From positions 48,513 through 112,512 of the forward strand of contig CALYBJ010000001.1 of the NCBI GenBank assembly GCA_944412445.1: a stretch of DNA of 64,000 bases. The letters are read 5' to 3'. Source of the stretch: an uncultured Clostridia bacterium (lineage in GTDB: Bacteria > Bacillota > Clostridia > Oscillospirales > Acutalibacteraceae). The translations under genes were made by a program, and so were the position numbers. The stretch's first letter is position 1; every line of letters begins with the position of its first letter. This document shows, one piece after another, positions 35,418 through 44,042 of this stretch. The notes under the pieces were generated by a model. That model ran no database searches. It saw only the letters and a program-made list of their open reading frames with translations, and was not told where the DNA came from.

Positions 35418-35685
35418 AAAGGAGATTTGGGAGAGAATATCCTATGTTGAGTCAAGCGTAAAATCAGCCCATCACAGGATAAATTCCATTGAAAAGCTTA
35501 CCCAGTCCGTATCTGACATGGTAGTAGAAGTACGGCACATGAGAGAGGATGTAAATATGGTAAGAAGTGAAATAGAGGAGCTGAAAAAGAGGCCGTCGAG
35601 AATGTTTGACAAGCTGGTGGGAGCGGCTGCGGGAGCTGCCGCATCAGGGCTTACGGCAATATTAATAAGCCGGATATTCGGATAA
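35410..35685 (+). CDS. xhlA: XhlA-like haemolysin / lysis accessory protein
   Basis: 91 aa. Long coiled coil (ISYVESSVKSAHHRINSIEKL ... VRHMREDVNMVRSEIEELKKRP) followed by one C-terminal membrane helix rich in Ala/Gly (GAAAGAAASGLTAILISRIFG), the plan of XhlA, which works with holin and amidase in PBSX-type lysis. Overlaps the amidase stop by 8 bases. Confidence 0.8.
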   Translation: MDEKEIWERISYVESSVKSAHHRINSIEKLTQSVSDMVVEVRHMREDVNMVRSEIEELKKRPSRMFDKLVGAAAGAAASGLTAILISRIFG

Positions 35686-35703
35686 CGGGGAGGTGATAAA
35701 AAA

Positions 35704-35958
35704 GTGGAGGAAATTTTATCATATATAACTGAAAACGCAATAATACTTATACCGGTGCTTCTTATAATAGGAAAAATTCTGAAAAGCATTGAAAAAATCC
35801 CCGATAAATACATACCCGTAATTCTGCTTCCCATAGGGATAATCGGTGCGATGCTTTTAGGCGGATTTAATATCCATTCGGCAATACAGGGAGTGCTGGT
35901 AACGGGAACGGCAGTTTACAACAATCAGATATTCAAGCAGATGACAAAAAAAGAATAG
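35704..35958 (+). CDS. Phage holin (Hol44-type)
   Basis: 84 aa. Three short hydrophobic stretches with EKIPDKYIPVILLPIGIIGAMLL and AIQGVLVTGTAVYNNQIFKQ, matching the Hol44/superinfection-type holins of Clostridia. GTG start behind GGGAGGTGAT. Last gene of the cassette; opens the membrane so that the amidase reaches the wall. Confidence 0.85.
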   Translation: MEEILSYITENAIILIPVLLIIGKILKSIEKIPDKYIPVILLPIGIIGAMLLGGFNIHSAIQGVLVTGTAVYNNQIFKQMTKKE

Positions 35959-35962
35959 AAAA

Positions 35963-36090
35963 AAGCCGGGCACTTTTAAAATGTCCGGCTGTCAGCATTA
36001 CTGACAATATAAACCGGCAGATAAAAAATATCCGGCTGTCAGCTTTATCGGCAGCTTGAGCTGCATATAAAAATGTCCGGCTAAAGCAAT
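35963..36090. repeat. Hairpin array of CCGGCTGTCAGC-type repeats after holin
   Basis: Three related units containing TGTCCGGCT(GTCAGC), ATCCGGCTGTCAGC and TGTCCGGCT, interleaved with perfect small hairpins (GTCAG-CATTA-CTGAC; GCAGC-TTGA-GCTGC). The first unit pairs GCCGGGCA with TGTCCGGC; T run is on the minus strand side, so it terminates better for minus-strand transcription. The remaining ~115 bases to the next gene are AT-rich with no ORF. Confidence 0.6.
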
Positions 36091-36204
36091 GTTGCGGAAA
36101 TTTGCTTAAAGGATAAATTATTCGTAACAAAAATTCAAAGGTCTTGAAAATCCTCAATGTAAATATTATAATTTCATAACATTAAAAAACAGGGAGTAAC
36201 AAAT

Positions 36205-37230
36205 ATGCAGGCGTTTTTTGCAACACTTCTGGCAGTATTTACGGCTATTTTCGGATTCTTTTCAGCAGACGGCTCGTTAAAGGAGCTTATAGAAAAGGGA
36301 GATATTTCAGGTTACGCCGACAGCGTATCGGATTACGGAGAGCTTCCCGATTTTAAAGCGGATGCAAACGGCGATTTTACCGTGCTTCAGTTTTCCGACA
36401 CTCATTTTACCACAGGGCTGTCATACAGTGATATAAAAGTTCTCAATACCATGAAAGCTCAGGTTCAGGAGTATTCACCGGATCTGGTTGTAATAAGCGG
36501 CGATATGCTTGACGGAGGGGAAACCGGGGCGTATAACAAGGCTTATGTTCTCAGAACCGTGGGAGAAATGTTTGATGAAATGGAGCAGTACTGGGCGTAT
36601 ATACCCGGCAACAACGACGGACTTAACTACGGCACTGCTTCCGACATTACGGCATATCTGTCACAGTATGAATACTGCATTGCAGCCGATGAAAAGGATA
36701 TTTCGGGCGGCGCTCAGTACAGCGTGGATATATACAATAATGAGGGCACGGAGCTTACACATTCCTTTGTTTTCCTTGACACAATGGATTATGACCAGGA
36801 AGACGGAGAACATATTTACGGTTATGTTCATCAGGATCAGGTTGACTGGTGCGAAGCTGAAATAGCAGGAAAATTAAATGAAAATCCCGATGTTAATATA
36901 AGCGTGTTCATTCACGAAAATACGCCGGCGTTCGCAGAAGCCGCTCTTTACGGAACGGCGTATAAAGAGGGATATGCTGAGATAGCCGAAATTGCGGAAC
37001 AGTATAACATTCCGAAAAACGCGCCCCTTGACGAAGTTTTTGAAAATGCCGGATGCGTAGGACTTGTATCAATGGGACATTCTCATCCCTCAGAAAACTA
37101 CTGCAGTTTTTATGAAGGCACATACTATCATGTTACTGCTCAGGCAAAGGTAATGAGCACATTTATAACGGTTCATACAGGGGCTGAAAACACAGCGGAA
37201 ATGTATGATTTTGAAACGGTAAAGGCTTGA
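36205..37230 (+). CDS. Secreted or membrane-anchored metallophosphoesterase
   Basis: 341 aa. Hydrophobic N-terminus (FFATLLAVFTAIFGFFSA), then calcineurin-like motifs FSDTHF (D-x-H), VISGDML (GD), IPGNNDG (His of GNHD replaced by Asn), VFIHENTP (usual H-x-x-P block) and SMGHSHPS. The His-to-Asn change in the GNHD block affects the catalytic His, so activity is uncertain. It follows the phage-like cassette after a 250-base gap and appears to be an ordinary host gene. Substrate unknown. Confidence 0.8.
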   Translation: MQAFFATLLAVFTAIFGFFSADGSLKELIEKGDISGYADSVSDYGELPDFKADANGDFTVLQFSDTHFTTGLSYSDIKVLNTMKAQVQEYSPDLVVISGDMLDGGETGAYNKAYVLRTVGEMFDEMEQYWAYIPGNNDGLNYGTASDITAYLSQYEYCIAADEKDISGGAQYSVDIYNNEGTELTHSFVFLDTMDYDQEDGEHIYGYVHQDQVDWCEAEIAGKLNENPDVNISVFIHENTPAFAEAALYGTAYKEGYAEIAEIAEQYNIPKNAPLDEVFENAGCVGLVSMGHSHPSENYCSFYEGTYYHVTAQAKVMSTFITVHTGAENTAEMYDFETVKA

Positions 37231-37247
37231 ATTTAATAAAAAATCGG

Positions 37248-37267
37248 CGCCGCTGAAAACAGCGGCG
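37248..37267. terminator. Bidirectional terminator
   Basis: CGCCGCTG-AAAA-CAGCGGCG, then TCATTTTT, between convergent genes. Confidence 0.85.
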
Positions 37268-37284
37268 TCATTTTTATACGGTTA

Positions 37285-39078
37285 TTAACTGAGTTTGGCG
37301 CTTTTTCTTAAAATAAGCCTTGCGTCAGCTGCGGTTATCTTGTCGTCTGAATTGGCGTTAGCTGATAATAACTGCACTTCTGACAGCGCAATAATCTGTG
37401 CTGCGGCTCTTAAAGCAATTCTTGCATCGGCGGCAGTTATTGTTCCGTCGCCGTTTGTATCCATGCCGACTATTGCCGTGTATTCGGTATTATTATATTT
37501 TATTACGGTTCCTGTGCCTATATATCTGCTGTCAGTTAAAATATCACATGAGCCGTTTTTAACATTTTGATTAAATTGTGCCGGAGAAACTTTTTCTTCA
37601 AGACCAATTATATATGAGCCTTGAATTTTCCAGTTGTCTGTTATAAATTCAAGCTTTTGAGGTTCCCGGCTTGTTGGCTCCTCAGGTTTGCTTGCGGTTG
37701 TTTCTGAAGGAGCATTTGTGGTAGTTTCAGCAGGCGGGATCGTAGTTGTTTCCGGCTTGGATATAACGGCGCTGTCAACATCCTCCTGTGTGTTATAGGG
37801 AGCGGAGTCGCATCTTGCGTCAGGGAGATATTTTTTTGCTATATCAAAAAGCTGAGCCGTTGAGAAATTGCCGCTGTTTGTCTGTATTCCTTCTCCCCAT
37901 TTTCTCTGGATTTCCTCATAGCTGTCGTTTACCGGATCCACCCTCAGCTCGTCTGAGGTGCTACCGTATATGAACCAGTCAGCCCAGGCCGCCCAGCTGT
38001 TATAGCCTTTATAGGTCCACAGTGCCCACATAATGCCTCTTGTGTCGTATGCGTTGATTACAAAGTCAAGGGTAGCCTTGTTTCCCGTAGGATGGAATTC
38101 GCCGGCAAACTGAGGTACATTATGATTGCAGGCGTTGTTAAGGCTGATTCTTACAAGATAATCCGACTCTGTTTCATTATACTGATGGAACTGATAAATA
38201 ACTCCCGTCCAGCCGTATGTTGAAGGCTTGGGCAGCTTTGTTAAATCCCAGGTGGCAATCATTGTAATAAGTCTGTCAGGGTCTTTTTCTCTTATTTCGT
38301 CATAAGCCATATCAAAAAATTCCCAGATATAAGAATAGATTCTGTTGATCATGGGGACATCGCACATGGGCTCGTTAAGAAGATCAAACATTGCAACGGC
38401 AGGATCTCCGGCAAACCTTTCGGCGATTACTCCCCAAAGCTCGGCGGCCTGTTCCCTGTACCATTCGCCTTTTTCGTTCCGGTCGAAGAAGTGGTAATGA
38501 TTAAGCATTCCGCTGTGATTTGCGTAGCCTTGGCCTCCGTTGGCAGCATGAAAATCAAGTATGGCGTAAATACCGTATTTGCGACACATATTAACTGCCC
38601 ACTCAAGCCTTGAAAGATCTATTTCGCCGTTTTCATCGGTTATCCAGGTTCCGTTGTCGTCGGACTGGAAATTTCTGTACCAGAAAGGAATTCGTACGCA
38701 GTTAAAGCCCATATCTGCGATATTTTTAAAATCGGTTTCCGTTATCCAGTTGTCCTGATAAAGGTTATAAAGCTCGTAGGTTTTTTCCGTTCCGAAACGC
38801 TCAGTAAGAATGTTCATCGCGTATAGATCCCCGTCTCCGTTTACATTAAGGGGAGTGAACCAGTCCTCCTGTATAAGCCAGCCGCCCAGATTGATGCCTC
38901 TGAGCATAACTTCTTCGCCTTTTTGATTATATAATTTTGTCCCTTTTACAACCAAGGCGTCCTCATCGGTGATCATATTGTATGTATTGTCTTCTGCATA
39001 CACGGAAGTGACTGCGGCAGATGCCGTAACGCAAAATATTAAAATCACAGATATAAACATTTTAAAAAAATTTTTCAT
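37285..39078 (-). CDS. Secreted GH5 glycanase (endoglucanase-like) with dockerin
   Basis: 597 aa. Signal peptide (ends near SVYAE), GH5 catalytic domain ~55-400 with LRGINLGGWL, MGFNCVRIPFWYRNF, catalytic acid Glu in LLNEPMC (about residue 236) and nucleophile Glu in AGEFHPTGN (about 327). A Pro/Thr/Glu linker (~430-465) leads to a small beta domain (~470-540) often seen just before dockerins, then calcium loops TNGDGTITAADARIALRAA and NSDDKITAADARLILRK. Start at 39078 behind GAGGTGG. Acts outside the cell on beta-glucan-type polymer, likely cohesin-attached. Confidence 0.92.
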   Translation of the reverse strand: MKNFFKMFISVILIFCVTASAAVTSVYAEDNTYNMITDEDALVVKGTKLYNQKGEEVMLRGINLGGWLIQEDWFTPLNVNGDGDLYAMNILTERFGTEKTYELYNLYQDNWITETDFKNIADMGFNCVRIPFWYRNFQSDDNGTWITDENGEIDLSRLEWAVNMCRKYGIYAILDFHAANGGQGYANHSGMLNHYHFFDRNEKGEWYREQAAELWGVIAERFAGDPAVAMFDLLNEPMCDVPMINRIYSYIWEFFDMAYDEIREKDPDRLITMIATWDLTKLPKPSTYGWTGVIYQFHQYNETESDYLVRISLNNACNHNVPQFAGEFHPTGNKATLDFVINAYDTRGIMWALWTYKGYNSWAAWADWFIYGSTSDELRVDPVNDSYEEIQRKWGEGIQTNSGNFSTAQLFDIAKKYLPDARCDSAPYNTQEDVDSAVISKPETTTIPPAETTTNAPSETTASKPEEPTSREPQKLEFITDNWKIQGSYIIGLEEKVSPAQFNQNVKNGSCDILTDSRYIGTGTVIKYNNTEYTAIVGMDTNGDGTITAADARIALRAAAQIIALSEVQLLSANANSDDKITAADARLILRKSAKLS

Positions 39079-39174
39079 AAACGCCACCTCATATAATTAT
39101 TGTCTTTATTATATCATATTTTTATAAAATGTCTATATGTATTTATATGAATATGTTGAATATTGCAATTGGTG

Positions 39175-39203
39175 TTGACATTTTGCATGATTTGTATTAT
39201 AAT
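39175..39203 (+). promoter_or_regulatory. Promoter of GntR/DUF5808 operon
   Basis: TTGACA (39175-39180), TATAAT (39198-39203), spacer 17. TTGCAT (39183-39188) and ATGCAA (39209-39214) flank the -10 as an inverted repeat, a possible autoregulatory site. Confidence 0.8.
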
Positions 39204-39227
39204 AAATAATGCAAAGAGGTGATATAT

Positions 39228-39602
39228 ATGCTTTTGCAGTTTGATTTTTCCGACAGTGTTCCTCTCTATATGCAGATACGAAATCAGATAGTAATAGGAA
39301 TTGCGGAAAAAAAGCTTTTACCCGGTGAAAAGCTGCCTACAATCCGTTCGCTTGCCCAGGAAAGCGGCATAAATATGATGACCGTAAGCAAAGCGTATCA
39401 GCTTTTAAAGCAGGAGGGCTATATTGTTACGGACAGAAGAAACGGCGCCGCCGTTGCCGGCAGCTGCGGGGAAAAACAGGTTCCGGATAAAGTTATATCC
39501 GAATTAAGGCTGTGTCTTTCGGAGCTGAGGTTATCGGGAATAAGTCAGGAGGACGCTATGAACTTATGCAGAGAGCTTTATGAGGAGGGACAGAGAAAAT
39601 GA
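39228..39602 (+). CDS. GntR-family (YtrA-type) transcriptional regulator
   Basis: 124 aa. Winged helix at the N-terminus (PLYMQIRNQIVIGIAEKKLLPGEKLPTIRSLAQESGINMMTVSKAYQLL...), with only a short C-terminal helix, as in the YtrA subgroup. ATG 39228 after AGAGGTGAT. Overlaps the DUF5808 gene by four bases and probably controls this pair. Confidence 0.9.
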   Translation: MLLQFDFSDSVPLYMQIRNQIVIGIAEKKLLPGEKLPTIRSLAQESGINMMTVSKAYQLLKQEGYIVTDRRNGAAVAGSCGEKQVPDKVISELRLCLSELRLSGISQEDAMNLCRELYEEGQRK

Positions 39603-40945
39603 CAAATATATTTTTATGGCTGAGCGTTATATGGATTTCGCCCCTTATGTATTTTATGCTCGCAAATGAGGCGAAGTTTAAAAAGAATGTTGCCGTAGGG
39701 GTAACTCTGCCTTACGAGGGAAGAAGCGACGAAGAAGTTAAAAACAGATTAAAAAAATTTAAAAAGCAAACAGCCGCAGTGTGCATTATTATTTTTTTGG
39801 CGGGAATACCGGGCATGTTTTTGGAAAGCATTAATGTTTCCATATCTCTTTTATGTCTTTGGTGCGACCTTTGCGTAATTCTTCCTATGATTCCCTATGT
39901 TTTGTGCAACAGGGATTTAAAAAAGATAAAATCCCAAAGAGGCTGGGGAGGCATTTCCGGAAGCGTTATTACAGTTGATACTTCCTCAGTTGCTATTGGC
40001 AAATGGCTGACCCCATGGATTTTTCTGCCATCAGTTTTGCTGTGCCTTCTGCCGTTGCTGTGGGACAGAACAATTTTCCCGGTTTATATAATTTTCGCAG
40101 TTTCAGATGTTCTGTTCTGGTTTTGTTACAGATACCTTTACAGAAACAAAACGGAAAAAATAGACGGAAACGCCCAGCTGTCAAAGGTTTTAACTCAGGT
40201 AAGAAAATATAACTGGGGCAAAATGTGGCTTCTTTGCTCATACAGCTTTTCGGTAATGAGCATAGGAACGTCGCTTTTTAAATATTCATCTTTAGCAGGC
40301 ATTATTGTAACAGTTGTTATAACATTTGTAATAATCGTTGCAGCCGTTAAAATAGAGCTTTCCGCAAGAAAAGTACAGGAAAAGCTGACAGCCGAAAGCG
40401 GCAAGGCAGAGTACATTGACGATGACGATAAATGGATAGGGGGAATACTGTACTATAATCCCAACGACAGCCAAACGGTGATAAATAACAGAATCGGAAC
40501 AAATTCAACTGTAAATTTGGCAACTCCTAAGGGTAAGATTGTAATGGGACTGATAGCATTAATGATAATAGTCCTGCCTTTTACGGGAGTATTTCTCAGC
40601 AGTCTGGGAGAAAAGGAAATAAATATTGAGTACACGTCGGGAGTTGTGTCTGTTTCCCACGGAAGCACCGAATATGAGGTAAAAACAGAGGATATAAAGG
40701 ATATAAAGCTTTTGGATAAACTGCCGTCAAATATGGTGAGAACCATGGGAACGGGAATGGAAAATCTATTAAAGGGAAATTTTTCCTCTTCGGAAACGGG
40801 AAGCTTAAAGGTGTGTCTTGATCCCAATTACCCGCCGTATATTCTTATAACAGATAATAGTAATAAAAAGTATTTAATAGGCGCCAGAGATCCAAGCCAA
40901 ACGGAAAAAATCTATAATGAAATTGTAGGGAATATAAGCGGGTAA
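39599..40945 (+). CDS. DUF5808/PH-like-domain membrane protein
   Basis: 448 aa. About six to seven hydrophobic helices in the first two thirds (first helix at the N-terminus, others at ~55-110, 135-180, 205-245). A central WIGGILYYNPNDSQTVINNRIG motif is typical of DUF5808 proteins; a last helix (IVMGLIALMIIVLPFTGVFL) is followed by an outside-facing ~110-residue PH-like beta domain. YtrA-type regulators often pair with such membrane proteins; function unknown. Confidence 0.8.
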   Translation: MTNIFLWLSVIWISPLMYFMLANEAKFKKNVAVGVTLPYEGRSDEEVKNRLKKFKKQTAAVCIIIFLAGIPGMFLESINVSISLLCLWCDLCVILPMIPYVLCNRDLKKIKSQRGWGGISGSVITVDTSSVAIGKWLTPWIFLPSVLLCLLPLLWDRTIFPVYIIFAVSDVLFWFCYRYLYRNKTEKIDGNAQLSKVLTQVRKYNWGKMWLLCSYSFSVMSIGTSLFKYSSLAGIIVTVVITFVIIVAAVKIELSARKVQEKLTAESGKAEYIDDDDKWIGGILYYNPNDSQTVINNRIGTNSTVNLATPKGKIVMGLIALMIIVLPFTGVFLSSLGEKEINIEYTSGVVSVSHGSTEYEVKTEDIKDIKLLDKLPSNMVRTMGTGMENLLKGNFSSSETGSLKVCLDPNYPPYILITDNSNKKYLIGARDPSQTEKIYNEIVGNISG

Positions 40946-40953
40946 ATAAAAAA

Positions 40954-40980
40954 AGCAGGAGCAAAAATGCTTCTGCTTTT
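40954..40980. terminator. Bidirectional terminator
   Basis: AGCAGGAGC / GCTTCTGCT stem with AAAAAT loop, TTTT after; between convergent genes. Confidence 0.85.
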
Positions 40981-40993
40981 ATAATGGGATAAA

Positions 40994-42373
40994 TTAAAAC
41001 TCGATTTTCTCAGCGATATAAGCTTCAAGGTCGTCAATGGGAATTCTTATCTGCTCCATAGTGTCTCTGTCACGAACCGTTACGCAGTTGTCGTTTTCAC
41101 TGTCAAAGTCGTAAGTTATGCAGTAAGGCGTTCCGATTTCATCTTCGCGGCGGTATCTCTTGCCGATAGAGCCTGTTTCGTCAAAGTCAACCATAAACTT
41201 TTTGCTGAGCTTTTCGTATACTTTAAGCGCGTTTTCGGAAAGCTTCTTTGAAAGAGGAAGAACTGCCGCTTTGTAGGGAGCTACAACGGGGCTTAAATGG
41301 AGAACAACTCTCGTGTCGTTCTTTTCGGCGTCAAGGACTTCCTCGTCGTAGGCTTCGCAGAGAAGAGCCAGAACGGTTCTGTCAAGACCGTAGGTGGACT
41401 CTATTATGAAGGGAATATATTTTTCGTTTGTTTCGGGGTCAAGATATTCCATTTTCTGACCGCTGTATTCCTGATGCCTTGTAAGGTCGAAGTTTGTTCT
41501 GTTGTGAGTGCCGTTGATTTCGCCCCAGCCGAAGGGGAATAAAAATTCAATATCGCAGGCGGCTTTCGCGTAGTGGGCAAGCTTTTCATGGTCGTGGAAG
41601 CGAAGATGCTCCTCGGCGATTCCCAAATCTCTGTAATACTGATGACCGAAGTTTTTGAAATAATCGTAAAGCTCCGTGTCGGTGCCCTCCTTGCAGAAGG
41701 TCTGGAACTCCATCTGCTCGAACTCTATTGTTCTGAAAGTAAAGTTGCCGGGAGTGATTTCATTTCTGAAAGCCTTGCCTATCTGTCCGATGCTGAAAGG
41801 GAGCTTGGCTCTCATTGTGCGCTGAACGTTAAGGAAGTTTACATATTCGCCCTGAGCGTTTTCCGGTCTTAAATAAATAACGCTTTTGCTGTTGTTTGTA
41901 ACTCCTCTGAAAGTCTGGAACATAAGGTTAAATTCCCTTATATCCGTAAAATTATGCTTGCCGCAGTGAGGACAGGGGATTGAATGAGCCTTGATATATT
42001 CAAACATTTCCTCTTTTGTCATGCCGTCTGCGTGAGCGTTGGGATCGAAATCGTCAATAAGGTTGTCTGCTCTGTGGCGCATTTTGCACTCCTTGCAGTC
42101 AAGAAGAGGATCGGAAAAGCTGGCGACATGGCCGCTGGCTTCCCAGACTCTGGGGTGCATAAGAATATCGGCGTCAACCTCGTAGCTGTTTTTTCTTTCC
42201 TGAATAAATCTTTTTCTCCAGGTATCCTTAACATTATTTTTAAGCCTTGCGCCCAAGGGACCGTAGTCCCATGTGTTGGCAAGACCGCCGTAAATATCGC
42301 TTCCGGGGAAAATAAAGCCTCTGCCCTTGCAAAGAGCCACAATTTTTTCCATGGTTTTTTCCGTATTCTCCAT
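40994..42373 (-). CDS. glyS: Glycyl-tRNA synthetase (class II, alpha2 type)
   Basis: 459 aa. Single-chain GlyRS: class II motif 1 region near [12 protein letters not shown], motif 2 [22 protein letters not shown], motif 3 [18 protein letters not shown], then the anticodon-binding domain with [16 protein letters not shown] zinc-type cluster [11 protein letters not shown] ... CPHCGKHNF lies at ~95-145. No T-box leader precedes it: only ~120 AT-rich bases separate it from the divergent amidohydrolase. Confidence 0.96.
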   Translation of the reverse strand: MENTEKTMEKIVALCKGRGFIFPGSDIYGGLANTWDYGPLGARLKNNVKDTWRKRFIQERKNSYEVDADILMHPRVWEASGHVASFSDPLLDCKECKMRHRADNLIDDFDPNAHADGMTKEEMFEYIKAHSIPCPHCGKHNFTDIREFNLMFQTFRGVTNNSKSVIYLRPENAQGEYVNFLNVQRTMRAKLPFSIGQIGKAFRNEITPGNFTFRTIEFEQMEFQTFCKEGTDTELYDYFKNFGHQYYRDLGIAEEHLRFHDHEKLAHYAKAACDIEFLFPFGWGEINGTHNRTNFDLTRHQEYSGQKMEYLDPETNEKYIPFIIESTYGLDRTVLALLCEAYDEEVLDAEKNDTRVVLHLSPVVAPYKAAVLPLSKKLSENALKVYEKLSKKFMVDFDETGSIGKRYRREDEIGTPYCITYDFDSENDNCVTVRDRDTMEQIRIPIDDLEAYIAEKIEF

Positions 42374-42496
42374 AATCTATAACATTCCTTTCGGTTTTAT
42401 GCAATAAAAAATTAGCCGCAATTAAAATTAATTTTAAAGCATAAAACTTAAAAAGTCAAGTAAAATACATATAATAGTAAAAAAGAGGGATTAAAT

Positions 42497-44002
42497 ATGA
42501 TAAAACTTTATACAGGCGGAAATATTATAACGATGAACGGAGCCGAAAGGGCAGAGGCTGTGCTTACGAAAGACGGAAAGGTTCTGGAAACCGGGGCACT
42601 TTCAAGGCTTACGGAGATTTGCAGAACGGCTGAAAGAGTGGATTTAAAGGGAAGAACAATGCTTCCCGCATTTGTAGACGCTCATTCGCATTTTTTTGAA
42701 ACGGCGATGAGTTTTTTAAGAGCCGATCTGGAAAAAGCCGAAGATGAAAAAGATATAACGGAGACTATTAAAAGCTATATATTGAAAAATTCCGTAAAGC
42801 CGGGAGAATGGGTAACGGGAAGCGGTTACGGCGGAGATATTGACAGACTGGAAGAGAGTTTTGCGGATATTTTCAGGGATAATCCTGTAATAATTCAGCA
42901 TAAATCAGGACATTCGGGAATTTTTAATAAAAAAGCCCTCAGTATGCTGGGAGCGGATAGTAAGGGCAGTCTTTTTAAGGAAAAGGAATATTTTGCCCTT
43001 ATGAAAAAAACGCCTATGCCCTCTGCGGAAAAAATAAAGGAGGCGGCAATAAAAGCTCAGGAGCTGTATTTTTCTTTCGGTATAACGTTTATACAGGAGG
43101 GCTACACCGTAAAGGAGCAGATACCTCTTTATAAAGAGCTTTTGGATTCCGGCAAAATAAAAGCCGGTATAGGAGCTTATTCTGACTGTTCCGATTATGA
43201 TATGTGGGAAAAGGAATTTAAAAACAAATATCCCGATTTTATTTTAAAGGGAATAAAAATATTTCTTGACGGCTCCCCTCAAAGCAGGACGGCATGGCTG
43301 AGAAGTCCTTACGAGGGTGAAAAAAGCTACTGCGGAGAAAGCACCATGACAGACGGACAGGTGTTAAACGCTTTAAATTTTGCGGGAGAAAGAAATATTC
43401 AGGTTCTGGCTCACTGCAACGGAGACAAAGCCGCTGAGCAGTTTATAAAATGTCTTGACAAAGCCCTTTACAAATATCCCGATTTAAAGAAAAACAGACC
43501 GGTTATGATTCACGCTCAGTTTTTAGGCAGGGATCAGCTTGATGATGTTAAGCGTCTGGGAATAATCCCGTCGTTTTTTATAGCTCATATATATCATTTC
43601 GGCGATATCCATATAAAAAACACAGGCTTTGAAAGAGCGTCGGGGATAAGCTGCGCAGGCTCGTGCTTAAAAAAGGGAATAGCTTTTACTTTTCATCAGG
43701 ATTCACCGGTTATTAAGCCGGATATGCTTGAAACAGTTGAATGTGCCGTCAGACGAGTAACGAAAAACGGAATTTTGTTAGGTGAGAAGGAAAAAATTTC
43801 GCCTATGGAAGCCCTTGAAGCAGTAACGGTAAAAAGCGCTTACCAGTACGGGCTTGAAAATAAGAAAGGCGTTATAAAAAAAGGCGCCGACGCGGATTTC
43901 GTAATAATTGAAGACGATCCGTCAACCGTCCCTCACGAGTCAATACACGGCGTAAAAATTTCTCAAACAATAAAAGGCGGAGAAACGGTTTACAAAGCAT
44001 AA
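42497..44002 (+). CDS. YtcJ-type amidohydrolase
   Basis: 501 aa, cytosolic. Amidohydrolase family: TMLPAFVDAHSHFFE (HxH metal ligands) near residue 55, TGSGYGGDIDRLEE, IQEGYT, IQVLAHCNGDKA (metal His), VMIHAQFLG (metal His), TFHQDSPVI (catalytic Asp) and C-terminal KGADADFVIIEDDP. Family members hydrolyse amides or formamides of mostly unknown nature. Alone, ended by a shared terminator. Confidence 0.88.
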   Translation: MIKLYTGGNIITMNGAERAEAVLTKDGKVLETGALSRLTEICRTAERVDLKGRTMLPAFVDAHSHFFETAMSFLRADLEKAEDEKDITETIKSYILKNSVKPGEWVTGSGYGGDIDRLEESFADIFRDNPVIIQHKSGHSGIFNKKALSMLGADSKGSLFKEKEYFALMKKTPMPSAEKIKEAAIKAQELYFSFGITFIQEGYTVKEQIPLYKELLDSGKIKAGIGAYSDCSDYDMWEKEFKNKYPDFILKGIKIFLDGSPQSRTAWLRSPYEGEKSYCGESTMTDGQVLNALNFAGERNIQVLAHCNGDKAAEQFIKCLDKALYKYPDLKKNRPVMIHAQFLGRDQLDDVKRLGIIPSFFIAHIYHFGDIHIKNTGFERASGISCAGSCLKKGIAFTFHQDSPVIKPDMLETVECAVRRVTKNGILLGEKEKISPMEALEAVTVKSAYQYGLENKKGVIKKGADADFVIIEDDPSTVPHESIHGVKISQTIKGGETVYKA

Positions 44003-44006
44003 AAAA

Positions 44007-44029
44007 CAGCGTCCCATTAACGGACGCTG
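44007..44029. terminator. Bidirectional terminator
   Basis: CAGCGTCC / GGACGCTG stem between convergent genes. Confidence 0.8.
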
Positions 44030-44042
44030 CTTGAATTTAATA

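Noticed and set aside
31060..35958. Complete prophage
   Set aside because: No integrase, repressor, terminase, capsid, portal, tail-tube or tape-measure genes are present; both sides are host genes.
34665..39078. Cellulosome locus
   Set aside because: Two dockerins are present but no cohesin or scaffoldin gene lies in the window, so a cellulosome cannot be claimed here.
42374..42496. T-box leader for glyS
   Set aside because: Glycyl-tRNA synthetase genes in Firmicutes often have one, but only ~120 AT-rich bases are present and no T-box core or terminator is visible.
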